Shown: positions 15,977 through 24,804 of the stretch, piece after piece | Layout: every line of letters begins with the position of its first letter | How positions within the stretch are numbered: position 1 is the stretch's first letter | NCBI GenBank assembly: GCA_024226935.1 | Contig: JAAELK010000371.1 | Span: forward strand, 1 to 36,246 | Length of the DNA: 36,246 nt | Origin: Desulfobacteraceae bacterium | GTDB taxonomy: Bacteria; Desulfobacterota; Desulfobacteria; Desulfobacterales; Desulfobacteraceae | Direction of reading: 5' to 3' | Notes under the pieces: model-generated | What the model was told of the DNA's origin: nothing | Database searches by the model: none | The model's input: the letters and a program-made list of their open reading frames with translations, nothing else | Made by a program: the position numbers and the translations under genes

Positions 15977-18307
15977 TTACAATGGTGTATTGGGTACCAA
16001 ATCCCAGATTCCGCAGGGACATGCTCCTTTGCAGAATCCACACCCTATACATCTATCCGGATCCACCAGATATTCAAATTCCGATTCAGCCAGGGTTTTT
16101 CGCTCAATGGCAGCTTCCGGGCAGATGGCCACACAGATGCCGCAGTCCCTGCAATTGCCACAGGAAGCACAATCTGCCCCACAGTCGCTTAACCCGTCGG
16201 CCTGATTTCTAGGATCATAATATTCAAGGCATATCCTGTTTTGATTAATCACTGGAAGTGGTTTTGCCTGGTCAGGTTTTTTTCCCGCAATGATCTGGTC
16301 GATGTACAGGGCGGTTTGTTTCCCCCCGCCAATGGCATCGGTGATAAGTCCCGGGCCCACAACATCTCCCAGGGCAAAAATCCTTGGATCCGAGGTGCAG
16401 CCGTTTTTATCCACGGTTATAAATCCGTTTTCCATGGTGAGAGTATCTTTTATAAACCCCAGATCCGGTATATCTCCTATGGATATGACTATGGTATCGG
16501 CACTTAAGAGTTCTCCACCCTGGAGTAGAACTCCCTTGGAGGTAATTTGCTTGGTGAACACAGGCCATTTGAATTTAGCCCCGCATTTTTGGGCGTCCTC
16601 TTTTTCTTGACCGAATGCCGCAGGTTTCTGGACATCAATAAGCGTGATTTGTCTTGCCCCTAAGCGGTGGGCTTCGGTTGCCACATCACATCCCACATTG
16701 CCGGCCCCTATTATCACAATTTTTTTACCAATTTTTGGGGGATTTTGTTTGGCAGTTTCCAGGAAATCATTGGCAGGGATAGTCATTTCAATGCCCTTGA
16801 TGGGAAGACTTATGGGTTTTTTAGCACCGGCTGCGATGATGGTGAAATCATAGTCTTTTTTGATTTTGGAAAATTTTGTGTGATCAATTTCTTGTTCCAG
16901 GCGGATGTCGGCAATCAGATCTTTCACCCGTCTAAGTTCTGTATCCAGGGTTTGCCCGGGGATTCTTGAGTCGGGGATGGCCGAGGATATTTTTCCGCCA
17001 ATGGTGTTGCTGGTTTCAAAGAGGGTGGCGGTATGCCCCTTTAAGGTCAGGTGCCAGGCCGCTGAAATTCCCCCGGGGCCGGCTCCAATGACGGCAATTT
17101 TCTTTTTGCTCTTTTTATTATTTGGTAGTGGCGGGGGCAGATCCTTGCCCGCCCGGCCTAAAAGTCTTACATCAATGGGGGGCATGGAGGCCAGGTTTCT
17201 GGTACAAGAAGCCATGCAGGGACCGGGACAAAGGTATCCGCACACCGTGGCCGGAAAGGGGGTGTAGGAAAGCCCCATACCGATGGCCTCATCGATATTA
17301 TCCGCCCGGACCATGGCCCACCGGTCCTGGACCGGAATTCCGGTTGGGCATCCCGCCTGGCAGGGAGATATATATTTGCCTTGCTCCCATACCGGTATAT
17401 AGCGTCTTAGTTTTGCCCTGGCAATGAGGGGGATGCTGCCCTTTTCTACTTCCTGGAGATCTCCGATGAGGCCTCCCTGGCCCAGTTCCTTATCCCATAC
17501 CTGGGTCTTGAACCAGGAGATAGAAGCTTTTTCTGAGCCGTTTGCCTTTTCCTGGGGAGTTTTGCTGGTCAGGATCTTCCAGGCTGATCTATCGGAAAAG
17601 GTGGTCATAAGTTCCGGTTTTTTGATTTTATTCAGAAATTTTTCAAGGTTGGTGACCAGCCATTTCCAGTTTTTGTCGGACATGGGGATGATTTTAGCAT
17701 CTTTTTGGGAAAATCCGTTGACTTCTCCCCGGACAAATACTGTGCCGCCCACCATGCCTACCAGGGGTCTGTGCCCGAGAATCGAGTTTTTTGCCTGGGA
17801 GTTCTGGCCGCAGATGACGGCAATGCCGCCGGCCATGAATTCTCCAAAATAATCCCCGGCAGTTCCCAGAACCCATAGTTCCGGTGGTTTAAATCGTGGA
17901 TTATGCTTGGTCATGGTCATGGCCCTGGCTCCGATATTTCCGCCAATATAAACTTTTCCCTGGGCAGCACCATTCATGGCTCCGTTGGAGGCATTGCCAT
18001 GGACAATGATCTGGGCGCCGGCATTGAGCCAGCCTATGTCATCGGAAGCAGGCCCCATGACTTCAATTGTGGTGTTGGCATTACCCATGGAACCTGTCCG
18101 CTGGCCTGAGTGTCCAAGGATGCGGATTATGGTTTTGTCGGTTGCTTCCCAGAGTCTACCCCCGATTCCGTGCTGCCCGAAGGCATCTATTTCAAGTTTT
18201 CGGTTACCGCTTTTTATCTGCTTGAGGATGATCTCTTCTAACACCCGGGAGGGAATCCGCTTATTTTCTTTCTTGCCTGATATATAGATATAATCACTTG
18301 TTTTCAT
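15977..18307 (-). CDS. Glutamate synthase GXGXG domain fused to GltD-like FAD/NAD(P) oxidoreductase and ferredoxin domain
   Basis: The 776-aa multidomain protein starts with a GltB C-terminal beta-helix-type domain (residues 1 to about 230: HSGQRTGSMGNANTTIEV, then repeating GGNIGARAM, GGTVFVRGEV). A Cys-rich GltD-type linker follows (CQAGCPTGIPVQ, CGYLCPGPCMASC), then an FAD loop VIGAGPGGISAAW and an NAD(P) loop VIIGAGNVGCDVA. The C-terminus carries two 4Fe-4S ferredoxin motifs (CGNCRDCGICVAICP and CIGCGFCKGACP). It should move electrons from NAD(P)H or ferredoxin to the synthase core. In most bacteria the first part belongs to GltB; here it is carried by the small-subunit-like gene, as in archaeal-type split glutamate synthases. 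It is the last gene of the three-gene operon, 11 bases after the previous stop. Confidence 0.9.
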   Translation of the reverse strand: MKTSDYIYISGKKENKRIPSRVLEEIILKQIKSGNRKLEIDAFGQHGIGGRLWEATDKTIIRILGHSGQRTGSMGNANTTIEVMGPASDDIGWLNAGAQIIVHGNASNGAMNGAAQGKVYIGGNIGARAMTMTKHNPRFKPPELWVLGTAGDYFGEFMAGGIAVICGQNSQAKNSILGHRPLVGMVGGTVFVRGEVNGFSQKDAKIIPMSDKNWKWLVTNLEKFLNKIKKPELMTTFSDRSAWKILTSKTPQEKANGSEKASISWFKTQVWDKELGQGGLIGDLQEVEKGSIPLIARAKLRRYIPVWEQGKYISPCQAGCPTGIPVQDRWAMVRADNIDEAIGMGLSYTPFPATVCGYLCPGPCMASCTRNLASMPPIDVRLLGRAGKDLPPPLPNNKKSKKKIAVIGAGPGGISAAWHLTLKGHTATLFETSNTIGGKISSAIPDSRIPGQTLDTELRRVKDLIADIRLEQEIDHTKFSKIKKDYDFTIIAAGAKKPISLPIKGIEMTIPANDFLETAKQNPPKIGKKIVIIGAGNVGCDVATEAHRLGARQITLIDVQKPAAFGQEKEDAQKCGAKFKWPVFTKQITSKGVLLQGGELLSADTIVISIGDIPDLGFIKDTLTMENGFITVDKNGCTSDPRIFALGDVVGPGLITDAIGGGKQTALYIDQIIAGKKPDQAKPLPVINQNRICLEYYDPRNQADGLSDCGADCASCGNCRDCGICVAICPEAAIERKTLAESEFEYLVDPDRCIGCGFCKGACPCGIWDLVPNTPL

Positions 18308-18318
18308 GAAAGTTTCCT

Positions 18319-19953
18319 TTACACCACATAATTGATATTAAGGCGTTTGGCAATTGCATGGTCATCAATTCCAAGGGCATCGGACATACCGATGGGCAGG
18401 GATGTCGATCTTCCCAGGGGGGCCACAATCTTTTTGAGTTCCGTGTCAAAGGAGACAAAAAGATCCACAATCCGCTGGGCCACGTTTTCAGGATCCAGGC
18501 GCCGGTAAAGTCTGGGGTCCTGGGAAGTGATCCCCTTGGGACAGATTCCCAGATTACAGACATTACACCGGTCTTCTTCCGTGCCCACGCAACCGGCGGC
18601 TGCCTGCATGAGATATTTTCCGATTTGAACCCCCGAGGCGCCCAACATGATAAGGGAGGCTGCATTGGCAGCAATATTCCCGTTTTTTCCTATGCCACCC
18701 CCGGCAAAGATGGGGATTTCGTTCTGTTTTCCGATTTTGGTCAGATTGAGGTAATTGTCCCGGATACAAGAAGCTATGGGGTGTCCCATGTGGTCCATGG
18801 ATACGGAGTAAGCAGCGCCGGTGCCCCCGTCTTCGCCGTCAATGGCAAGACCCGATGCATAATCATTTCTTGTGAGATTATTGAGTACAGCAAGGGAGGT
18901 GGAGGATGCGGATATCTTTGGATATACCGGTACCCTGAATCCCCAGGCCATGGACATGGATAAAATCATCTTGGCCACAGATTCTTCGATGGAATACTGG
19001 GTCTGGTGGGTGGGCGGGCTTGGCAGACTCACGCCCTGGGGCACCCCACGGATGGCGGCAATGAGCTTATTTACCTTATGCCACATCAATAATCCCCCGT
19101 CTCCGGGTTTGGCACCCTGACCATATTTGATCTCGATGGCGCAGGGGTCTTCTTTCATATGGGGAATGGCATGGATGATCTCATCCCATCCAAAATAGCC
19201 AGAAGCAACCTGGAGGATGACATATTTTAAGAATCGAGAGCGTAAAAGCCTTGGAGGGCATCCTCCTTCTCCCGTGCACATGCGCACGGGCATTCCCATC
19301 TCCTCGTTGAGATAGGCCACCCCCATCTGAAGTCCTTCCCACATGTTGGGGGAAAGTGCACCAAAGGACATGCCTCCGATGATCAGCGGATAAATTTGTC
19401 TTACCGGTGGAATCCAGCCCTTTTCCCTGAGACGCTTCATGTTTTCCCTGGGAGAAAGTACTCTTCCAAGAAGAGTTCTCATTTCAAACTCGTGACGTCC
19501 TGCATCAAGGGCCGGATCCGTGAGCATGGAAATTCTGGTGAATTTGATCCGGTCCAGAATAGAGCCCGAGGCATTTCTTCTGCCGCCCCTGCGTCTTGGT
19601 ACGCCCTGTTGGTTGATATGAAATTTCATCCGGTCCAACCCTGGATTTTTAACTGGTGCTATGGCATCATTGGGGCAGGCCATGGTGCACATGGCACACC
19701 CTATACAGGCGTTTTCAACATCAGTTCTCTGCTGAATTGCGTAAAAACTATCATATTGATTGGAAGGAACAGCATCTTTTTTTATGGATGCTTTGATGGT
19801 TCTTTTCTGGAAAACTTTCAGTTCAATGGCCTTTACCGGGCATACGGCGGTGCATTGTCCGCACAGGGTACATCGGTTATTATTGTATTTAATCTGCCAT
19901 GGCAGATCGTTCAGGCTTAAAGAGGAAGGTTCAAGGTTTCTGTTTGACGACAT
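18319..19953 (-). CDS. Glutamate synthase, FMN-containing central (synthase) subunit with N-terminal ferredoxin domain
   Basis: The 544-aa protein begins with two 4Fe-4S motifs (Cys28/31/34/38 and Cys83/86/89/93). The Glu_synthase TIM barrel follows: GGMSFGALSPNM, GEGGCPPRLLRSRF, IEIKYGQGAKPGDGGLL, DGEDGGTGAA and GGGIGKNGNIAANAASLIML. A Cys-containing loop CNVCNLGICPKGI is equivalent to the iron-sulfur loop of large GltB. It performs the FMN-dependent transfer of ammonia to 2-oxoglutarate to form glutamate. GGAGG precedes the ATG, which overlaps the preceding amidotransferase gene by 37 bases, indicating translational coupling. Together with the flanking genes it reconstitutes what is one GltB polypeptide plus GltD in other bacteria. 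Confidence 0.94.
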   Translation of the reverse strand: MSSNRNLEPSSLSLNDLPWQIKYNNNRCTLCGQCTAVCPVKAIELKVFQKRTIKASIKKDAVPSNQYDSFYAIQQRTDVENACIGCAMCTMACPNDAIAPVKNPGLDRMKFHINQQGVPRRRGGRRNASGSILDRIKFTRISMLTDPALDAGRHEFEMRTLLGRVLSPRENMKRLREKGWIPPVRQIYPLIIGGMSFGALSPNMWEGLQMGVAYLNEEMGMPVRMCTGEGGCPPRLLRSRFLKYVILQVASGYFGWDEIIHAIPHMKEDPCAIEIKYGQGAKPGDGGLLMWHKVNKLIAAIRGVPQGVSLPSPPTHQTQYSIEESVAKMILSMSMAWGFRVPVYPKISASSTSLAVLNNLTRNDYASGLAIDGEDGGTGAAYSVSMDHMGHPIASCIRDNYLNLTKIGKQNEIPIFAGGGIGKNGNIAANAASLIMLGASGVQIGKYLMQAAAGCVGTEEDRCNVCNLGICPKGITSQDPRLYRRLDPENVAQRIVDLFVSFDTELKKIVAPLGRSTSLPIGMSDALGIDDHAIAKRLNINYVV

Positions 19954-21047
19954 ATTTTTACCTCCAGGCGGTCAGGGCTTACAATTACAGTGTCAAGGTG
20001 CATGGGTTGAATATCCTGGGATTGGTCCCGGTCCGGAATCACGGCATCCAGGCCGCAGATTTCCGATGAAAATCCATAAATACCGGGCTTTCCCCCCACA
20101 ACCCCCGGGCGTAGTTTTTTTCTGTCCTGGGCCATGAAAAGGGAGTGGTCTGGCAGGGTCCCGATGACACAGTTGGGCCCGTCAATGATCAGGGGCCTGC
20201 AGGTTCTCTTTAAATGGCTGAGAAATTGAGCATCCGGGTGTTGTTTAAGGTCTTCTTCCTGGAGGGGGGTTATCACATGCTTATAGGCATCTATGCCCAT
20301 GCCCAGTTCCTCCATGGAATAATGAAGAATATGGGCAAAGACTTCGGAGTCGGACTGGTATCCGCTATAGGCAGGAATCTGTCTTGAGGTGAGAAAATCC
20401 CTGATGGGGATAAAAGCCGTGTTTTCTCCATTGGTCATGGTGCAATACCCTTTGATAAAAAAGGGATGACAGGCATACAGATTGATGGCATAGTTGGTGT
20501 TTTGACGGCCCTGGGCCATGATTATCCGTGCGTTGAGCTCTTTTCTATCAAGTCCCAGGTAATCTCCCAATAGCAGGGGATCACCTATCTCTTTAATCAT
20601 GATGGTATCGGGCCAGAAAGAAAAGACTATCATGTCTTTTTTTTCTTCCCCCATTTCACGGATCTTGAATCGTATGTCCGAGAGCCGGTTGCCGATTTCT
20701 TCCTGGTCAAGGTTATCCCAGTCTTCGGGTAGCTCATAGGCACGAATCAGATATAGGCCCCTTCTGGGGATACCTTCCACCGGCTTTTTGGGAATCTTTA
20801 AAGAGATTTTATACTTGGTCAAAAATCCTTTGTCCATCATGAAAAGATCCAGGCGTCGGATACCTTCTTCACTGAAGATGCCCGATAAAATAGGGGCTTC
20901 TTTCATCTCTTCAAAGGGTCCCCCAAGGTCTTGGAGTAACAGGCCCATTCCCGACCCGTCATGCCCTTCTTTCATCACATCAAGAGCTTTGATGGCCAAC
21001 ATCGGAGATACCGGATCCTTGCTGGTAAGTGCGAACAGACGACACAT
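19917..21047 (-). CDS. Glutamate synthase, class II glutamine amidotransferase subunit
   Basis: The 376-aa Ntn-hydrolase domain protein starts MCRLFALTS. Cys2 becomes the catalytic N-terminal nucleophile once Met is removed. GHDGSGMG and the SDSEVFAHIL segment match class II amidotransferases. The true start is ATG 21047, since it exposes Cys2 and has AAGGAG 8 bases upstream; an ATG nine bases further 5' would bury the nucleophile. It hydrolyses glutamine and supplies ammonia to the synthase subunit encoded by the next gene, with which it overlaps by 37 bases. It is the first gene of the operon, behind a promoter-like sequence and an unusually long leader. Confidence 0.93.
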   Translation of the reverse strand: MCRLFALTSKDPVSPMLAIKALDVMKEGHDGSGMGLLLQDLGGPFEEMKEAPILSGIFSEEGIRRLDLFMMDKGFLTKYKISLKIPKKPVEGIPRRGLYLIRAYELPEDWDNLDQEEIGNRLSDIRFKIREMGEEKKDMIVFSFWPDTIMIKEIGDPLLLGDYLGLDRKELNARIIMAQGRQNTNYAINLYACHPFFIKGYCTMTNGENTAFIPIRDFLTSRQIPAYSGYQSDSEVFAHILHYSMEELGMGIDAYKHVITPLQEEDLKQHPDAQFLSHLKRTCRPLIIDGPNCVIGTLPDHSLFMAQDRKKLRPGVVGGKPGIYGFSSEICGLDAVIPDRDQSQDIQPMHLDTVIVSPDRLEVKICRQTETLNLPL

Positions 21048-21346
21048 TATATACACTCCTTGTTTTCTTAAATGTTTATCCGTCTGTTTTTTTATGGCAA
21101 TGCAGACGGTTTAACCGGCCCCAAAAATATTTTCTCACGGACTGTTAAGTTGCGCCCTGTCCGGTTGTTCCTTTCATCCAGGACTTTTGCTTTTACTACA
21201 CGGCTTTTTCAAGAAAAGAGAGTACTATCAATTTTCCAAAATGTTTACTGTAAAGAGTCCCAGGAGTCATGTCAATGGTTTTTTATTGTTTTTCAATGAC
21301 TTAGGTGGTTGGGAAAGGGCAGGTGTTTTTTGCAGATGCAATATCT
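21048..21346. promoter_or_regulatory. Promoter and long leader of the glutamate synthase operon
   Basis: On the minus strand TTGACA (21270-21275) and TACAGT (21247-21252) are spaced by exactly 17 bases, a strong sigma-70-type match. Transcription would start near 21240, giving a leader of about 190 bases. The leader can fold small stems, such as CCGTCTG/CAGACGG (21080-21086 with 21103-21109) and CGGAC/GTCCG near 21140-21165. It matches no riboswitch class I can recognise by eye. No sigma-54 (NtrC-type) box was seen. Confidence 0.55.
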
Positions 21347-21901
21347 TTATTTTTGATTATTCAGGGGGATTACAAAACCGGCTTTTTCATAAATTTTTTT
21401 TATTTTGAGAAGATCTGTTTCAAGGCAGTCTCCCGGATAAATTTTCCCCAGCCACCTTGTGCGTTTTGATTGGTTGTCCAGATACCAGCAGATGATGGGT
21501 ACCTTGGCCCCTCTTGCAATGTGCCAAAATCCTGTTTTAATGGTGATAACCTGTTTTCTGGTGCCTTCTGGAACCAGGGCCAGGACCAGTTCATCTCTCT
21601 TGTTGAACTCGTTGACAACATTTTCCACAAATCCGCTGGTCTTGTTGCGTTTTATTGGAAGTCCTCCAAGGCTTTTGAGCAAAATGGACATGGGAAAAAA
21701 GAACCAGGATGCTTTGACCAGCAGGCGGGCATTGACCTTTGCAATCTTTATATAGGTCAGGGCACGGAGGGTATCCATGTTTGTGGTATGGGGAAAGCCA
21801 ATGACCACACTTTTTTTGTCCCAGTATTCAGGAAGGGGGTCATAGGTCCATCCCATGAAAAAATACAGGAGTCTGCCGATTAAGCTTCCTATGGTTTGCA
21901 T
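21347..21901 (-). CDS. 1-acyl-sn-glycerol-3-phosphate acyltransferase-like protein
   Basis: The 184-aa PlsC-type protein has the H-x4-D motif as PHTTNMD and the phosphate-binding motif as VPEGTRK. A hydrophobic segment lies before the HX4D motif and another (WFFFPMSILL) after it. It is shorter than full PlsC proteins and matches the small acyltransferase group often annotated as 1-acylglycerol-3-phosphate acyltransferase or glycerol acyltransferase. ATG 21901 overlaps the TGA of the upstream NifX-like gene (TGATG), so translation is probably coupled. The upstream GTG at 21919 would overlap that gene further. The glycerolipid role is inferred from family and from the neighbouring acyl-CoA synthetase. 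Confidence 0.85.
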   Translation of the reverse strand: MQTIGSLIGRLLYFFMGWTYDPLPEYWDKKSVVIGFPHTTNMDTLRALTYIKIAKVNARLLVKASWFFFPMSILLKSLGGLPIKRNKTSGFVENVVNEFNKRDELVLALVPEGTRKQVITIKTGFWHIARGAKVPIICWYLDNQSKRTRWLGKIYPGDCLETDLLKIKKIYEKAGFVIPLNNQK

Positions 21902-22290
21902 CAATGGTGGTGTCCGCACCCGCCTTTTTTTTTATTTTTTTTTCCCTGGCAGAGGTCAAATATGTGGAAGAGTTTTAATTCGTCTTTTTCCAGAAGTTTT
22001 AAGTTTTGAGCTATTGTATCTTTTGTCGCGGCATAAACTTTGATATTTGCGGTGTTCAACCCCCGCAGAGACCCATCTCCAATACATTTGGTGACCACGG
22101 CATCAACGGCTTCCTTGCCAAATACCCCTGTTTTGCACGAGGCGTTCTCTTCCAGATGTTTTTGGTTGTCCACAATTTTGATCTCTTTGGTGACAAGATT
22201 TACGATCATGAATTTTTTGGCAACGCCGAAGTGCTCATTAATCAGGCTGTCTAATCCACTGTCAGCTGTTACCGGAAATGCTATTTTCAT
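21901..22290 (-). CDS. NifX/NifB-like dinitrogenase iron-molybdenum cofactor-type protein
   Basis: The 129-aa protein begins MKIAFPVTADSGLDSLINEHFG, the start typical of the NifX/NafY/NifB C-terminal cofactor-binding domain. A VVTKCIGDGSLRGL segment follows, as in related family members. The tail is Cys/His-rich (CQGKKNKKKGGCGHHH) and probably binds metal. ATG 22290 is preceded by AAGGATGGA and matches the family start; the longer frame upstream (22383) is not needed. Such proteins carry or insert metal clusters, not always for nitrogenase. No nif genes are seen here, so the cargo is unknown. Its stop overlaps the start of the acyltransferase gene. Confidence 0.88.
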   Translation of the reverse strand: MKIAFPVTADSGLDSLINEHFGVAKKFMIVNLVTKEIKIVDNQKHLEENASCKTGVFGKEAVDAVVTKCIGDGSLRGLNTANIKVYAATKDTIAQNLKLLEKDELKLFHIFDLCQGKKNKKKGGCGHHH

Positions 22291-22438
22291 TATTTTTCCA
22301 TCCTTATTTGTGATGAACCCTATATTTTCAGGTATCATACCTGAAAATTTCTTAAAAGATAAGGCATTAATTTGCCAATGCAACCATCTGTCTTCCCTGG
22401 AAGGTCAAAAATGATGGGTAGATTCAAGGTTTGATGGA

Positions 22439-22483
22439 AAAATTTCAACCGCGTCCGGTTTTCTGGGGCGCGGTTAAAATTTT
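22439..22483 (-). terminator. Terminator of the acyl-CoA synthetase gene
   Basis: A 15-bp inverted repeat with one mismatch (22439-22453 with 22469-22483; core AACCGCG/CGCGGTT, 15-base loop) overlaps the end of the gene on the minus strand and is followed by a T-rich stretch. It separates this gene from the downstream NifX-like/acyltransferase pair. Confidence 0.7.
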
Positions 22484-24269
22484 ATGCATACATGGTTTCG
22501 ATGTCATCTTTAAAATTTTTTCTGATGATATTTTTTTTCAGTTTGAACGTCGGGGTCATCATCGCATTGTCGATGGTAAACTCTGGGACAATGGTTACTT
22601 TTTTGATGGTTTCAAAGGATGGCAATTCCTTGTTTCTATCTGTTATTTCAGATTCTATAAGAGTTTTAATGTCCGGATGCTTCAGGAGGTTGGAAACGTT
22701 TTCATGGGCAATATGATTTTGCCTTGCATAGATTTTGATATTTTCTTCATCCAGAGTGACCACGGCGGAAAGATATTTTCGTTTATCACCTATTACGCAG
22801 ATTTGACTGATATATTTTGAGGTTGTCATTATTCCTTCAATACGGGATGGGGCGATGTTTTTTCCGCCTGCGGTAATGATTAAATCTTTTTTGCGGTCTG
22901 TGATTTTCAGAACATTGTTTCCATTGATTTTTCCTAGATCCCCGGTTTTGAGCCAGCCGTCTTCAGTAAAAGTATCGGCGGTTTCTTCCGGCATCTTATA
23001 ATATTCTTTCATCACATTTCGTCCGGATAAAAGGACCTCTCCATCGTCAGCTATTTTATGGAACAGGCCAGCGCCGGGAGGACCAACCACTCCGAAATTA
23101 TAATTGTCCGGCCGGTTGACATTGGAAAATGATGTGTTTTCTGTCATGCCCAGGCCTTCCAGGATTAAAAGATCGGCCCCATGAAAAAAACGCGCTATAT
23201 CAGGATTTAAGGGTGCAGCCCCGCTGATGCACCATTTGACATTACCCCCAAGGGCTTTATGGATTTTAGAAAAGACCAGTTTGCCGGCTAATTTATATTT
23301 TAGTCCAAGGCCAAAGGGAATCGGTTTGCCTGCTAATTTGCATTTGCTGACCTGTGAACCTATCTGACAGGCCCAGTTGAATATCTTTTCTGTAATCCCG
23401 CCCTTTGCTTCCACCCCGCTGATGATTTTGGTATGGATCTTTTCAAACACCCGGGGCACGCTGACAAACCAGTGGGGGGCCGCCAGCCCGAAATCATCCA
23501 GCAAGGAGTCGATGCTCCTGGCAAAAGTGGTTCGATTACCGGTTTTTATGGCTGTATAGCAGCTGGTTCTGGCAAAAACATGGGCCAGAGGAAGAAAGAC
23601 AAACATCTCTTCACCATCCTTAAAGTCTCCACTTTGATATACTGACTGGCAGGTGGAGGTGAGGCAGTCATGGGTCAGGACTACTCCTTTGGGCACCCCT
23701 GTGGTGCCGGAGGTGTATACAATTCCGGCGGTATCCCGGGCAGTAACCAGGGCGGCTCTTTTTTCAAAGGTTTTTTCGTCAACCTCTTTTCCCAGGGCTA
23801 AAAACTTGTCATAGGTAATTATCCAGTCATCGTCTTCAACTTCACCATCAAACAGGATAACCTTTCGAATATTCGGGAGGTTCTTTTTGATTTTAATCAA
23901 TTTATCCAATTGGGCTAGATTTTCGGCAAAGACAATTACCCCATCGGAGTGGTTGATGATATATTCACAATCTTTGGGCAGATTGGATTGGTAAATACCA
24001 ACGGTTCCCACGCCAATACTCATGCTGGCAATATCGGTTAAAACCCACTTGTAACAGGTATAACTTAAGATGTTGATCTTATCGCCTTTTTCAACGCCAA
24101 GGGCAACAAGGCTTTTCGATACTGCCTTGACCTGGTCATAAAATTGTTGCCATGTGATACAAGTGGCATTGGCTTTTTTATCAAACCATCGATATGCCGG
24201 CTCATTGGCGTAATTACTAACAGTCTCCCGGAGCATTTGATGAAAGTTGGTATAATCCTTAAACTGCAT
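22482..24269 (-). CDS. Long-chain fatty-acid-CoA ligase (AMP-forming)
   Basis: The 595-aa ANL-superfamily enzyme has the P-loop-like motif YTSGTTGVPKG at 185-195, a later GLGMTENTSF acceptor-binding block, TGDLGKING, and the C-terminal catalytic Lys in the ITAGGKNIAPSRIEG region. It is full length for FadD15-type long-chain acyl-CoA synthetases, which adenylate a fatty acid and transfer it to CoA at the cytoplasmic membrane. The start has an AGGAGG sequence 5 to 6 bases upstream. Being near an acyltransferase and within about 10 kb of Cfa, it could activate imported or recycled fatty acids for phospholipid synthesis or beta-oxidation. Confidence 0.94.
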   Translation of the reverse strand: MQFKDYTNFHQMLRETVSNYANEPAYRWFDKKANATCITWQQFYDQVKAVSKSLVALGVEKGDKINILSYTCYKWVLTDIASMSIGVGTVGIYQSNLPKDCEYIINHSDGVIVFAENLAQLDKLIKIKKNLPNIRKVILFDGEVEDDDWIITYDKFLALGKEVDEKTFEKRAALVTARDTAGIVYTSGTTGVPKGVVLTHDCLTSTCQSVYQSGDFKDGEEMFVFLPLAHVFARTSCYTAIKTGNRTTFARSIDSLLDDFGLAAPHWFVSVPRVFEKIHTKIISGVEAKGGITEKIFNWACQIGSQVSKCKLAGKPIPFGLGLKYKLAGKLVFSKIHKALGGNVKWCISGAAPLNPDIARFFHGADLLILEGLGMTENTSFSNVNRPDNYNFGVVGPPGAGLFHKIADDGEVLLSGRNVMKEYYKMPEETADTFTEDGWLKTGDLGKINGNNVLKITDRKKDLIITAGGKNIAPSRIEGIMTTSKYISQICVIGDKRKYLSAVVTLDEENIKIYARQNHIAHENVSNLLKHPDIKTLIESEITDRNKELPSFETIKKVTIVPEFTIDNAMMTPTFKLKKNIIRKNFKDDIETMYA

Positions 24270-24804
24270 GAATCCTCCTATTGTTGATATCTATATGTGG
24301 TTTATCCCCAAAGGGATCTATTTGCCATAAAGTTTTCAACCTTTGTTTGCAACCCGCCGGATAATCCGGCAGGATTCCAACTTTTTTTTACTGTAGACTA
24401 GATATCGTTAGTACTAAAAAAATAGGCCTTTGGATAGTAAAAAATATATTATTGTGGGTGGGGAGCTGTTCTGTGAAAACTTCGGTTTTTTGTATCCCCC
24501 GATTAGTTTGTCTTCTCTAAAGAAAGCAATGGGAAAAAGCGATTGGAATTTAGATTTTTTTTTGCTTTGATATTCATTTTGCTGTACACTTAATTTTATT
24601 AGACCTGTCCATAAGATGATCGCTCTCCGCCACTTGATAAGATGATCTCTCTTAGCCACTTGAAAATTCTGCTCCGGAACTTTTTTTTCAAAATTGTTGT
24701 GAAATTTGTCAGGATATTAAAAAATTTATTTAACATATTGATTTTTTGGAAATTTATGGATGGCTGGATTTAATTGAACCATCATAAAATCGGAGTGATT
24801 GATA
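24270..24804. promoter_or_regulatory. Large intergenic region with divergent promoters, a palindrome and tandem repeats
   Basis: This 535-base region separates the minus-strand acyl-CoA synthetase gene from the plus-strand kinase operon. It contains the palindrome GCCGGAT-A-ATCCGGC (24356-24370), a possible operator or hairpin upstream of the ligase gene, and two tandem 26-base repeats (24611-24662). A TTGTCA-N17-TTTAAC combination upstream of the kinase gene is a weak promoter candidate. No convincing gene was seen; an 81-codon minus-strand frame here has no family resemblance or good ribosome-binding site. Confidence 0.45.
24611..24662. repeat. Two tandem 26-bp direct repeats
   Basis: Unit 1 (24611-24636) and unit 2 (24637-24662) share ATAAGATGATC and CCACTTG and differ at a few central bases. 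They lie alone in non-coding DNA, without a transposase. Multiple short terminal repeats of this kind occur at the ends of IS21-type elements, so a solo IS remnant is possible; protein-binding sites are the alternative. Confidence 0.5.

Noticed and set aside
21901-22290. Evidence for a nitrogen-fixation cluster
   Set aside because: NifX/NifB-like domains occur in many anaerobes without nitrogenase, and no nif genes are in the window.
24414-24659. 81-codon minus-strand frame across the tandem repeats
   Set aside because: It reads through the 26-base repeats, giving a repeated peptide, with no family resemblance and no ribosome-binding site. More likely non-coding.
24611-24662. Possible CRISPR-like repeat pair
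   Set aside because: Repeats are directly adjacent without spacers, only two units exist and no cas genes are near. The same applies to 6039-6104 and 36116-36163.
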